From positions 1,840,001-1,904,000 of the forward strand of contig NZ_PEEX01000001.1 in assembly GCF_002754245.1 (NCBI RefSeq): a stretch of DNA of 64,000 nt. The letters are read 5' to 3'. Below, in pieces: positions 26,009 to 34,225 of this stretch. The position numbers and the translations under genes were made by a program. Below the pieces are notes generated by a model. It was not told the origin of the DNA. It searched no databases and saw only the letters and a program-made list of their open reading frames with translations. The stretch's first letter is position 1. Every line of letters starts with the position of its first letter. The stretch is from Chryseobacterium sp. 52. GTDB lineage: Bacteria > Bacteroidota > Bacteroidia > Flavobacteriales > Weeksellaceae.

Positions 26009-27715
26009 ATGATAATCTGTGGTATAAAATTAACTCATGATGCCTCAATAGCTTTGTTTGATAACGAAGTTTTGAAGTTCTCGATAGAAATCGAAAAAAT
26101 AAATAACAATCCAAGGTACAGTGAAATCGGGAATGTTTCAATAATAGAAAAAATACTTCAAAGTGAAGGATATGAGATTGATCAGGTAGATCATTTCGTT
26201 ATCGATGGTTGGCATGGAGAAGGCCCATTTTGGGAAGGTCCGTCTTTTGTAGATATTATCGACGGAAACAACCAATTCAAACTACAACTTGCAGGTTACA
26301 ACGAGCAAGGAATAAAAGACGATGTTCTGAAGCGGTATGAATTCAAAAATGGGTTGGTTATCAATGGGAAAACTTACGATTATAGTAGTTATATGCATGT
26401 CTCTGGACATTTGATGAGTGCTTATTTAACAAGTGAGCTTGCTGAAAAATATCAAAATTCCTACTTATTGGTATGGGATGGAGGGCAATATCCCAGACTT
26501 TATTATTACGACTTCAATTTTAATGAAATGCACAACTTAGGCGAGCTCTTTGTCTTTCTGGGAGTTGTCTACAGTGTTATCGCACAGTATTTTGGGCCCT
26601 ATAAAAAGAGCAGTGAAGAGCTCAGGGAAGATCAAATAAAAAAAGAAATCGAAGGCTTTTTCGGAGGATATTCTGTCGCAGGAAAGATCATGGCATATAT
26701 TGCATTAGGAAATGTTCGTTCGGAATTATTTGAGGTTATGGATCGTGTTTACGAAGAAACATTTGAAATATCAAACGAATTCGAGCATAAATTTTCCCGC
26801 AGACTCAGGGAAGTGATCGATGCCAATGAATTTTCAGATGAAGATGTATTGGCTACTTTTCACGTATATCTCGAAAAAAAACTGGTTAGCGGTCTCAAAG
26901 ATAAAATCGGAAAATATAATTTCAAATCGAAGAACATCTGTATTTCCGGCGGCTGTGCATTAAATATCAAATGGAATAGCGCCATAAGAAATACCGGATT
27001 GTTTGACCAGGTATACGTTCCGCCTTTTCCAAACGATTCCGGAAGCGCCATCGGGACTGCTTGCTGTGAGATTATTCACCAAAAAGGACCTGTTCCTATT
27101 CAATGGTCTGTATATTGCGGCCCAAAAATTATCAACACAAACATCATATTGCCAGATTGGGACCAAAAGGAATGCTCACCACAGGAACTGGCCGAATTGC
27201 TATACCATTCGAATGAACCTGTAGTGATGCTAAACGACAGGGCTGAGCTGGGGCCACGTGCCTTAGGCAACAGAAGTATTCTTGCAAACCCTTCAGGAAA
27301 TCACATGAAGGATATTTTGAATGCCGTTAAAAAAAGAGAAAAATACAGACCCGTAGCGCCAATGTGCCTTGAAGAACTTGCTACTGAAATTTTTGATCCG
27401 GGCTGCGAAGATCCTTTTATGCTTTTTGACCATAAGGTCAGAGAAAATTGGCTCGAACGCATCCAGGCCATTCAACACATTGATGGTACTGCACGTTTGC
27501 AAACCATAAATAAAGACAACAACGCGCTGATCTATGCAGTTATCCAAAAGTTTTATGAATTAAGTGGAATCCCGGTGCTTTGCAATACCAGTGCTAACTA
27601 CAATGGCAGTGGATTTTTTCCTAATGTTGAAAGTGCAATGAAATGGGGACAATTAAATTACATTTGGTCAAATGGGACGTTATATTTCAAAAAAGAAAAA
27701 AGGCAATTACAATAA
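26009..27715 (+). CDS. NodU/CmcH-type carbamoyltransferase
   Basis: The 568-aa protein belongs to the O-carbamoyltransferase family of NodU, CmcH and TobZ, which use carbamoyl phosphate and ATP to carbamoylate a hydroxyl. Visible marks are the N-terminal Kae1-like GIKLTHDASIALFDN at residues 5-19, the central ISGGCALN, and the C-terminal signature RAELGPRALGNRSILANP, which is nearly invariant in the family. Length is normal. It lies 15 bp behind the thioesterase gene and belongs to the cluster. The acceptor is inferred: the serine loaded by module 2, or a hydroxyl made by the neighbouring dioxygenase or P450. Confidence 0.93.
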   Translation: MIICGIKLTHDASIALFDNEVLKFSIEIEKINNNPRYSEIGNVSIIEKILQSEGYEIDQVDHFVIDGWHGEGPFWEGPSFVDIIDGNNQFKLQLAGYNEQGIKDDVLKRYEFKNGLVINGKTYDYSSYMHVSGHLMSAYLTSELAEKYQNSYLLVWDGGQYPRLYYYDFNFNEMHNLGELFVFLGVVYSVIAQYFGPYKKSSEELREDQIKKEIEGFFGGYSVAGKIMAYIALGNVRSELFEVMDRVYEETFEISNEFEHKFSRRLREVIDANEFSDEDVLATFHVYLEKKLVSGLKDKIGKYNFKSKNICISGGCALNIKWNSAIRNTGLFDQVYVPPFPNDSGSAIGTACCEIIHQKGPVPIQWSVYCGPKIINTNIILPDWDQKECSPQELAELLYHSNEPVVMLNDRAELGPRALGNRSILANPSGNHMKDILNAVKKREKYRPVAPMCLEELATEIFDPGCEDPFMLFDHKVRENWLERIQAIQHIDGTARLQTINKDNNALIYAVIQKFYELSGIPVLCNTSANYNGSGFFPNVESAMKWGQLNYIWSNGTLYFKKEKRQLQ

Positions 27716-27798
27716 GCACACCTTTATTTTATCAGTACAAACTCCGTAAAGATAGAAGTAAATTAATTTTATAAAATTTTTAAAAAAAAATCACAAAA

Positions 27799-28569
27799 AT
27801 GAAGTTAGATGACGGCAAAATTAAAGATTATCATGAAAAAGGGTTTTTGATATTTGAAAATATGCTCAATAAAGATGAAATCATTAGTCTCAAAGACAGG
27901 ATACTGCAATTCGAAAATCATAAAGATCAGTCTAATGTTATTTGTGAAGACGACGAAATAAGATCTGTTTTTGCACCACATAAAATATTTGAAGAATACG
28001 ACCGGCTCTACCGGCATAAGGAATTGATCAATATTTCTTCAAAACTGATTGATGAGGAGATTTATCTGTACCAATACAAAATTAACCTGAAAAAGCCTTT
28101 CGTAGGCAAATGGTGGGAATGGCATCAAGATTTTCCCTACTGGAAATTAGACGATGGTATTGAAAATCCTGATATGGTTTCGGTAATGATTTACCTTGAT
28201 GATGTCGATGTTTGCCAAGGACCGTTGATGATCATTCCCGGTACACATAAAATAGGGATTGAAGCTTTCGAAAAGAAAGATCTGGATGGAGATAGTCTGA
28301 TCAATTCCCTGAATTCAAATTTGAAATATACCATAGATAAACAGATGATTAAGGAATATGCTGATAAAAATGGGATCAAGACGCTGAGTTATGGTGCGGG
28401 GACGGCCATCTTTTTTCATCCCAATTTATTTCATGCCTCAACAGGAAATCTTTCTCCTTATACTAGGGATACGGTGATTATTACCTACAATAGCCTGAAA
28501 AACATCCCTACAGTTGAAGCCAAACGCCCGGAATATATTTGTTCGAGAGATTTCGAATCATTAAATTAA
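27799..28569 (+). CDS. Phytanoyl-CoA dioxygenase (PhyH) family hydroxylase
   Basis: The 256-aa protein belongs to the Fe(II)/2-oxoglutarate dioxygenases of the PhyH family, often used in NRPS pathways to hydroxylate amino acids or peptides. The metal site reads H109-Q-D111 with distal H212, followed by the family pattern HASTGNLSPYTR whose R223 should bind 2-oxoglutarate. The length is normal. It is 83 bp downstream of the carbamoyltransferase gene and 70 bp upstream of the P450 gene. The substrate is not known; a residue of the peptide or a carrier-bound amino acid is most likely. Confidence 0.92.
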   Translation: MKLDDGKIKDYHEKGFLIFENMLNKDEIISLKDRILQFENHKDQSNVICEDDEIRSVFAPHKIFEEYDRLYRHKELINISSKLIDEEIYLYQYKINLKKPFVGKWWEWHQDFPYWKLDDGIENPDMVSVMIYLDDVDVCQGPLMIIPGTHKIGIEAFEKKDLDGDSLINSLNSNLKYTIDKQMIKEYADKNGIKTLSYGAGTAIFFHPNLFHASTGNLSPYTRDTVIITYNSLKNIPTVEAKRPEYICSRDFESLN

Positions 28570-28639
28570 AGCATAACGATTACAACAGAACTACAGTTCT
28601 CATTGTACAACGATCAGAATGATCCAATAAAAAAACAGC

Positions 28640-29785
28640 ATGGGAAATAATAAAACCGAAGCAGAACTGAAACATTATGAAGCGCTTAGAAAACAGGATT
28701 CCTTTCAATATTCTGAGGCCGAAGGTTGCTATTATGTAGTAAAATACAGTGATGTGGATACGCTTTTAAAATCAGACAATATAACTGTGGACTTTCCTTT
28801 CCGTGCCAGTAGGCAGCTTTTTGGGAAAACCATACTCGATTCGGATGATATGGGAAGCGCAGCCATACGCAAGAATCTGTTGCCGTTCTTTACAAGAAAA
28901 GCAATAGACCATTACAGAGAGCTGATCATCAGGCCATGTATAAAATCGATTTTAAGCGAAAGTACTGGTGCGAGGCTTGAAGAAGTCGATTTTAACCTAT
29001 CAGTATCGCAAAGAATTCCCACTCAGATCATTATTAGTATTTTTGGAATAGATTTGAAATATGAAGAATTTATATATTCAAAATTAGAAAAGCTGGTTTT
29101 GTATTTAGATCATCCGTCAAATTCCTTTCAGGAAGCAATGGAAGCTAAAAAAGAATTGCTCGCTTTCCTCGATAAATGCCTGCTCAATGAAATAGAAGTT
29201 AATAAAAACGGTTTCCTATCATCGGTCAGTCGAGAGCCTTTCCACAACAAGGAAGAAATGTTGAGCACCTGTCTGATGCTTTTGGTAGCCGGAATGGCAA
29301 CAACTATCGCATCATTAAACAGTTTGGTGCTCTATGTATATGAATATAGAGATTATTTGAAAGAAAATAGTGGGGATGTCGAAAAAATGAAGCTTTTTGT
29401 CAATGAAGTCATCAGGATGCAGCCTGCCGTACGCGAAACGATCAGGTTTGTTAAAGACGATTTCGAATATAAAGACGTCTCCTTTGTCGAGCACGACTTG
29501 CTGAAAATCATCCTTGCCAGTGCAAATAGGGACGAAGAGAAATTCACGGATCCTAACGAGTTCGAATACCAGAAAAAGCGAAGTCTGAATTGCTCGTTTG
29601 GCAAAGGAAAGCACTTTTGCATCGGATCGGATTTGGCCATCGAAGAACTAGTGATCTTTATACAGGAATTCATGATTTTTACAGATTATTATGCTGTTAA
29701 AATCGTAGAAAGTAACGAACCTCCCGGAACCGTAATCAGGATGTTTAAAAAAATCCAGCTTAAATTGCAGGCTGATCAGCCTTAA
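28640..29785 (+). CDS. Cytochrome P450
   Basis: The 381-aa soluble bacterial P450 has the haem-ligand loop FGKGKHFCIG at residues 320-329 with Cys327. It also has the I-helix AGMATT at 217-222, the K-helix ExxR at E256-R259, and an ANRDEEKFTDP segment typical of the meander side. It is slightly short for the family but all core elements are present. As last oxidase of the cluster it probably hydroxylates or cross-links the peptide. No ferredoxin partner gene lies next to it, so electrons must come from elsewhere. Confidence 0.94.
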   Translation: MGNNKTEAELKHYEALRKQDSFQYSEAEGCYYVVKYSDVDTLLKSDNITVDFPFRASRQLFGKTILDSDDMGSAAIRKNLLPFFTRKAIDHYRELIIRPCIKSILSESTGARLEEVDFNLSVSQRIPTQIIISIFGIDLKYEEFIYSKLEKLVLYLDHPSNSFQEAMEAKKELLAFLDKCLLNEIEVNKNGFLSSVSREPFHNKEEMLSTCLMLLVAGMATTIASLNSLVLYVYEYRDYLKENSGDVEKMKLFVNEVIRMQPAVRETIRFVKDDFEYKDVSFVEHDLLKIILASANRDEEKFTDPNEFEYQKKRSLNCSFGKGKHFCIGSDLAIEELVIFIQEFMIFTDYYAVKIVESNEPPGTVIRMFKKIQLKLQADQP

Positions 29786-29965
29786 ACAATCACTGCTGTC
29801 ACCGGATTTTTCGTATTCATGCAGTACCTTGCATATCAAAATACCTCCTGATTATAAATGCTATTAGGCTTTTAAAAGCAAAGTGGATTTGCAGGTTTAA
29901 AAACCTCAGCAAGCTCTTTTAAACAGAAAAGTTGAATTTTACTAAGGCAGATCGTAATGATAACC

Positions 29966-29973
29966 TAAATTTG
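29966..29973 (+). promoter_or_regulatory. Possible -7 element before the GrpB-APH gene
   Basis: TAAATTTG fits the flavobacterial -7 consensus TAnnTTTG and lies 50 bp before the start codon. No TTG at proper -33 distance was found, so this is a weak call. It would give the last cluster gene its own promoter. Confidence 0.35.
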
Positions 29974-30023
29974 AGCCAGCGAACTAAACAATATTTATTT
30001 CCTGTTACAACCCTACACCTGAC

Positions 30024-31601
30024 ATGAAAAACAGTTTAAAAGATTTAACAAAAAATGATTGGAATACCCTGTTTCCAGTCGTATTGGTGGATCATAATCC
30101 AGATTGGAAACATCTCTATCAAAAAGAAAAACAAAAGATAGTTGCCGGGCTGGGAAAAGAAATTATTTTAAGAATTGAACACTTCGGTAGCACATCCATA
30201 TCATGGATTAAAGCAAAGCCCTATATAGACATTATTATAGAAGTTCCGAAAAGTTTGCTCTTCAGCGAAGAGGTTATTGATGGCTTTGAAAATATAGGAT
30301 ACCAGTATTTTAAAGTCCCAGAACGGGGAAATATAGCTGCTTATATGTCGTTTGCGAAAGGTTATAATCTAGATGGTATCGAAGCACAGGTTTATCATAT
30401 ACATGTGTGTTCAAAAGAAAATGCGATGTTGTGTCAAATTGCATTTCGCGATTATTTAAATGCCAATGAGGCATATGCCAAAGAATATGAAATCCTGAAA
30501 ATGACTCTCGCAGCTAAATTTAAAAATGACAGAGGTGCATATGTGCTTGGTAAAGATGATTTTGTAAGTAAGACAATGGATTTAATAAACAAGACAACAA
30601 AAGAAACCACAAGTATTTTTCCAACATTGACTTCTACTCTTTCAGCCGAAGCTTTGGGAGATTTTGTTAAACAAAAATATGGGCTAGACAATCAGAGCAA
30701 CTGCAAATTATTCAGGACAGGTATCAATCATACTTATTTTATTGAGAGCGATAAAGCGAAATATGTGCTGCGGGTGTACTTCCGCAATTGGCGTTCCAAG
30801 CAGGAAATTCTTGAAGAAATTAATCTCTTGAATACTCTCAAAAGTAATGATATCAGTATCTCATATCCAATAGCTGATAAAAATGGAAATTTTATCCAAG
30901 AAATTAATGCACCGGAGGGAATGCGATACGCAGTACTTTTTTCTTTCGCAGAAGGTGGGAAAATCAGGTTTATTGATAATGAAACCTGCGCAGCCATTGG
31001 ATCGTTAATGGCAAAAATACATAATGTGACACTAGGTAAAAAAGTACAACGGATAGATTACAATGTAGTGACAATGCTTCAGCTTCCCTATATGTTTGCA
31101 AATAAAATCTTTCCCGATACCTTAGAGGAAATGAGATTCATAAAAGAGCAAAGCATAATGATCAGCAGGGCTTTTGAACAAATAGATACTAAATATGTTA
31201 AGCAAGGCATCATCCATTTAGACATCTGGTATGATAATATGAGTATCACTGACAAAAATGATATCACAATTTTCGACTTTGATTTTTGCGGAAACGGCCC
31301 ATTGGTCTTTGATGTTGCTTATTTTTGTAAACAGCTGTTTCATATTGAAGTAGACAAAGAAATATACGAACAAAAGGTGGAAAGCTTTTTAAATGGCTAC
31401 AAAAGCATAAGAAGCTTATCAGATCAGGAAATGAAGCTAATTCCCAGTGCCGGTGCCGCTATTTGGATTTTCTACCTCGGCATTCAGTCGCAAAGGTTCG
31501 ATTGGTCCAATATATTTTTAAGTGAAAATTACCTTAAAATGTATATCGGAAGAATGAAATCATGGCTTGAATACTCAATTCCGTTTCACGAACAGAAATA
31601 G
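30024..31601 (+). CDS. GrpB (UPF0157)-aminoglycoside phosphotransferase fusion protein
   Basis: The 525-aa two-domain protein starts with a GrpB/UPF0157 nucleotidyltransferase-like domain (about 15-185; the signature HFGSTSISWIKAKPYIDI lies at 53-70). A kinase domain of the APH/homoserine-kinase-II type follows (about 205-495). The kinase has HLDIWYDN at 398-405, matching the catalytic HxDxxxxN, and D418/D420 in FDFDF as metal ligands. Both parts look catalytically intact. It follows the P450 gene by 238 bp and is the last gene of the cluster. Roles consistent with this are phosphorylation or nucleotidylation of the peptide, or self-protection of the producer; the sequence does not decide. 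Confidence 0.85.
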   Translation: MKNSLKDLTKNDWNTLFPVVLVDHNPDWKHLYQKEKQKIVAGLGKEIILRIEHFGSTSISWIKAKPYIDIIIEVPKSLLFSEEVIDGFENIGYQYFKVPERGNIAAYMSFAKGYNLDGIEAQVYHIHVCSKENAMLCQIAFRDYLNANEAYAKEYEILKMTLAAKFKNDRGAYVLGKDDFVSKTMDLINKTTKETTSIFPTLTSTLSAEALGDFVKQKYGLDNQSNCKLFRTGINHTYFIESDKAKYVLRVYFRNWRSKQEILEEINLLNTLKSNDISISYPIADKNGNFIQEINAPEGMRYAVLFSFAEGGKIRFIDNETCAAIGSLMAKIHNVTLGKKVQRIDYNVVTMLQLPYMFANKIFPDTLEEMRFIKEQSIMISRAFEQIDTKYVKQGIIHLDIWYDNMSITDKNDITIFDFDFCGNGPLVFDVAYFCKQLFHIEVDKEIYEQKVESFLNGYKSIRSLSDQEMKLIPSAGAAIWIFYLGIQSQRFDWSNIFLSENYLKMYIGRMKSWLEYSIPFHEQK

Positions 31602-32113
31602 AGAGAAAAAAGATAGGGATGTAAAGAAAATCTTTGTGAAAAATAAGGAAATTTAACTTGCTTACTATCAGTATATACAAATATTGATGTATACTGATGA
31701 TAACAAAAAATAGAGTTTCAAGATTGGGAAATTTTTTTTGATATTTATGTTTTAAAACGGAAAAATAGGAAACGGAAAAATATACTTGAACCAGTGTTAT
31801 TCACTTGAAAACTATACAGGTTTACAACAAGAATTGCAATTAGCTTTTACTTGTTTTACAATGAGATTTGGAGTATGGATTTTATGAGCGATACTTTGTT
31901 TAATTCGAAAACTTGCCAAAACTTACTATGAGCTTTGAGTTTGCTTTCTTCCAACAAATTTTTCTGGTAACATCAACAACACAATGAAAAATTTTATACA
32001 TTTACAAAAAACAAAGGATTAAAATCTGTCCAAAATTTGAGTAGACTTACACTTAACAAAATAGATATTGGTTTTGGATTTTTTTTTGAAAATAAAATAC
32101 TGGAATAATAGAT
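31602..32113. other. AT-rich gap without a recognisable gene
   Basis: No convincing coding region is seen in either direction. It contains an imperfect inverted repeat (ATCAGTATA at 31667-31675 against TATACTGAT at 31690-31698) and a 13-bp direct repeat AAACGGAAAAATA at 31755 and 31770. Base composition is clearly lower in GC than the NRPS side, suggesting different ancestry or decayed DNA. Confidence 0.6.
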
Positions 32114-32284
32114 ATGCAACAGGGAGCGCAAAACCTATTTAGATTTCGAATTTTAAAACTTTTCTCAATGGCAATGAAACAAAACATAACATCTGATAAA
32201 AGCTTTAGAAAGATAGATCTTATCTATGGAAAGGATCTTGATTTTGTAGGGAACGACAGAAGTACTTACATAATAGAACAATAG
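32114..32284 (+). CDS. Possible 56-aa protein of unknown function
   Basis: An open frame runs from ATG 32114 to TAG 32282-32284, with further in-frame ATGs at 32168 and 32174. The product is basic at its start (FRFRILKLFS) and mixed after it, ending STYIIEQ. I recognise no family. It lies 59 bp upstream of the short-chain dehydrogenase gene on the same strand. In DNA this AT-rich, a 56-codon frame is somewhat notable but could be chance. Confidence 0.25.
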   Translation: MQQGAQNLFRFRILKLFSMAMKQNITSDKSFRKIDLIYGKDLDFVGNDRSTYIIEQ

Positions 32285-32343
32285 TATTTCTAACAGTTGT
32301 CATAAATAATTCCAATAATTTTTCTAATAGATATAAAATAATT

Positions 32344-33051
32344 ATGAATATAATAGTTACAGGTGCTAGTAGAGGTATCGGGTATGATGTAGTTCTTGAA
32401 TTCAGTAAAAGCAGAGATAATAGAATTATAGCAATTGCGAGAGATTATGATAAACTAATTGAATTGCAAAAAAAATGTTTCGAAAACTATCAAAATAAAA
32501 TTGAAATCGTAAAATTTGATATAACAACGGATGTAATTCATAATAATGAATTACTGAATGTTTTAAAAGAAATAGAAACTGTTGATATATTTATAAATAA
32601 TGCCGGTATATTAATAAATAAAAAGTTCGAAAATTTAAGTCAAGAAGATTGGTCATTAACATTTGCTACTAATGTGTTTGGACCTATAAACCTAATTAAA
32701 CTGATTTATCCTAAACTGAAAAACAGCGGATTTGCACATATTGTAAATATAAGTAGCATTGGAGGATTAGAAAGAAGTAAAAAATTTTCAGGACTCTCTG
32801 CTTACTCAGCAAGTAAGGCAGCACTTATAAATCTCACAGAATGTATGGCTGAAGAATTTTTAGAAGATAATATTTTTTGTAATTGTCTGTCTCTGGGTGC
32901 CATAAATACACAAATGTTTAAAGAGGCTTTTCCATCATATAATGCTGAAATATCTAGTGCTGAAATATCAAAATTTATATGTGACTTTTCCAAAAAATAC
33001 AGAAAATTTTTCAATGGAAAAGTTATTCCAATTGCTGTTTCAACACCCTAA
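32344..33051 (+). CDS. Short-chain dehydrogenase/reductase, possible sepiapterin reductase
   Basis: The 235-aa Rossmann-fold SDR has the cofactor loop TGASRGIG near residues 6-13, the structural NNAG, and the catalytic Ser with the YSASK pair (Tyr and Lys) near residues 155-159. The classical SDR set is complete. It is 40 bp upstream of a 6-pyruvoyl-tetrahydropterin synthase gene, and that pairing suggests the final reductions from 6-pyruvoyl-tetrahydropterin to a biopterin. SDRs are very diverse, so the SDR assignment is firm and the sepiapterin role inferred. Codon use is far more AT-rich than in the NRPS. Confidence 0.88.
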   Translation: MNIIVTGASRGIGYDVVLEFSKSRDNRIIAIARDYDKLIELQKKCFENYQNKIEIVKFDITTDVIHNNELLNVLKEIETVDIFINNAGILINKKFENLSQEDWSLTFATNVFGPINLIKLIYPKLKNSGFAHIVNISSIGGLERSKKFSGLSAYSASKAALINLTECMAEEFLEDNIFCNCLSLGAINTQMFKEAFPSYNAEISSAEISKFICDFSKKYRKFFNGKVIPIAVSTP

Positions 33052-33091
33052 TACAAAATAATAAACATAGAAAATCAATAATAGACGTAAT

Positions 33092-33505
33092 ATGAAAGTT
33101 AAAATATCTAGAAGAGCAACATTTAATGCAGCTCATAGGCTCCATAATAAAAACTGGTCAGAAGAAAAGAATAAACTTTTTTTTGGAAAATGTAATAATC
33201 CTCATTACCATGGACATAATTACACTCTAATTGTTTCTGTTTTAGGAGATATAAATGAAGATTCAGGATACGTTATAGACATAAGCTACTTAAAAAAAAT
33301 TATTGAAGATAAAATTATTGATTACCTTGATCATAAAAACCTTAATCTGGAAATTGTTGAATTTCAAGAATTAAATCCAACATTGGAAAATATTATAAAA
33401 GTTATATATGATAAGCTTAAGAAAGAACTGAGCAATGAATTTACACTATCTATAATTTTATATGAGACAGAGAATAATTTTGCTGAAATTAATGAAACTG
33501 TTTAG
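33092..33505 (+). CDS. 6-pyruvoyl-tetrahydropterin synthase
   Basis: The 137-aa member of the PTPS/QueD family converts 7,8-dihydroneopterin triphosphate to 6-pyruvoyl-tetrahydropterin. It fits true animal-type PTPS rather than QueD. Zn ligands H15, H40 and H42, the nucleophile C34 in FGKCNNP, the D80-H81 pair in DHKNL and E125 in YETENN all fall at a constant offset of 8 from the rat enzyme's H23, H48, H50, C42, D88, H89 and E133. It follows the SDR gene by 40 bp. No GTP cyclohydrolase I is visible in the window, so the precursor must come from elsewhere. Confidence 0.93.
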   Translation: MKVKISRRATFNAAHRLHNKNWSEEKNKLFFGKCNNPHYHGHNYTLIVSVLGDINEDSGYVIDISYLKKIIEDKIIDYLDHKNLNLEIVEFQELNPTLENIIKVIYDKLKKELSNEFTLSIILYETENNFAEINETV

Positions 33506-33542
33506 CTAACATTATTAGAATTTGTAAAGTAACTTAATGTGA

Positions 33543-33731
33543 AAAGAACTCTTGATTCGAGGACTAAGATGGTCTGATCTAAAAAGGTACAATAGTGATG
33601 GTGCGAATATTACGCTTACCAGAACTGTTAATGGGCAAACCAACACTTTGCCACCCAATTATCTGAGATACGCCGTCGCTATTCCCGAAGATATTATTAC
33701 GCTTACCGGAATGTCACAGAATCCAAGATAA
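33543..33731 (+). pseudogene. C-terminal remnant of a SusD/RagB-family gene
   Basis: About 62 codons in one open frame read [11 protein letters not shown], then [12 protein letters not shown], then [20 protein letters not shown] and a stop. This is the usual C-terminus of SusD/RagB outer-membrane glycan-binding lipoproteins (about 450-600 aa). The frame is closed upstream by TGA at 33540 and no start, signal peptide or upstream SusC partner exists here. The remaining body was lost or lies beyond the island, so this is a recombination or insertion scar. Confidence 0.85.
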
Positions 33732-33738
33732 AAAATAA

Positions 33739-33772
33739 TAGGGTTGACGAACTATTGCCAACCCTACTTTTT
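33739..33772. terminator. Bidirectional terminator
   Basis: The stem AGGGTTG (33740-33746) pairs with CAACCCT (33759-33765). A T-run follows on the plus strand and a T-rich tract on the minus strand. It serves the SusD remnant and probably the DUF6520-like gene from the other side. Confidence 0.7.
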
Positions 33773-33792
33773 AATCCTGATTGAAAGGACTA

Positions 33793-34107
33793 TTACTGTC
33801 TTCTCTCACTCGGATGAATAGCAAGAACTTGAGAATTAGTCATTCCTCCGATCACATCAACCAAATCCTGCCCTTCCGGAACTGTGATTGTACAAGGTTT
33901 ATTTCCTGTGGTCAGACATGATGAGCCTGCTCCTACTGCCCAGTTGGACTCTTGAGAGAAAGCACCTGCAGAAGTGTCTGTACTGTTGTAATAGAATTGT
34001 TGGTCGGCTGCCTTTTTTTCGATGATTTTAAAAGACATCGTAGCACCTGTAAACATAACAGCGGCAATAGCTACCGCATTTATTTTCAAAAATTGGTTGA
34101 ATTTCAT
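33793..34107 (-). CDS. Small exported protein, DUF6520-like
   Basis: The 104-aa protein has an N-terminal hydrophobic signal (INAVAIAAVMFTGATMSF) and two late cysteines, in SSCLTTG and KPCTITV. Small Bacteroidota proteins of the DUF6520 type have this architecture: a signal segment, QFYYN-like Tyr-rich start and a Cys pair. The function is not known, and the family name is given from memory of the pattern. It is transcribed towards the SusD remnant and shares its terminator. Confidence 0.7.
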   Translation of the reverse strand: MKFNQFLKINAVAIAAVMFTGATMSFKIIEKKAADQQFYYNSTDTSAGAFSQESNWAVGAGSSCLTTGNKPCTITVPEGQDLVDVIGGMTNSQVLAIHPSERRQ

Positions 34108-34225
34108 AATTCTGGTCTTTTTATAATTGAAGGGGTTTTTGTTTGTGTTAATTTATATAGTAAAGAAATGTGAATTTCAACTATGATTGATTTGGTCAAG
34201 CTATTATCCTTTTTTTCTTAAAATT

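Noticed and set aside
29315..29673. Minus-strand frames of about 100 codons in the P450 gene
   Set aside because: The plus strand holds the I-helix, ExxR and haem motifs; the antisense products look like nothing known.
33740..33770. Inverted repeat AGGGTTG/CAACCCT as the end of an insertion sequence
   Set aside because: No transposase or matching second copy is present; the T-run makes a terminator the simpler reading.
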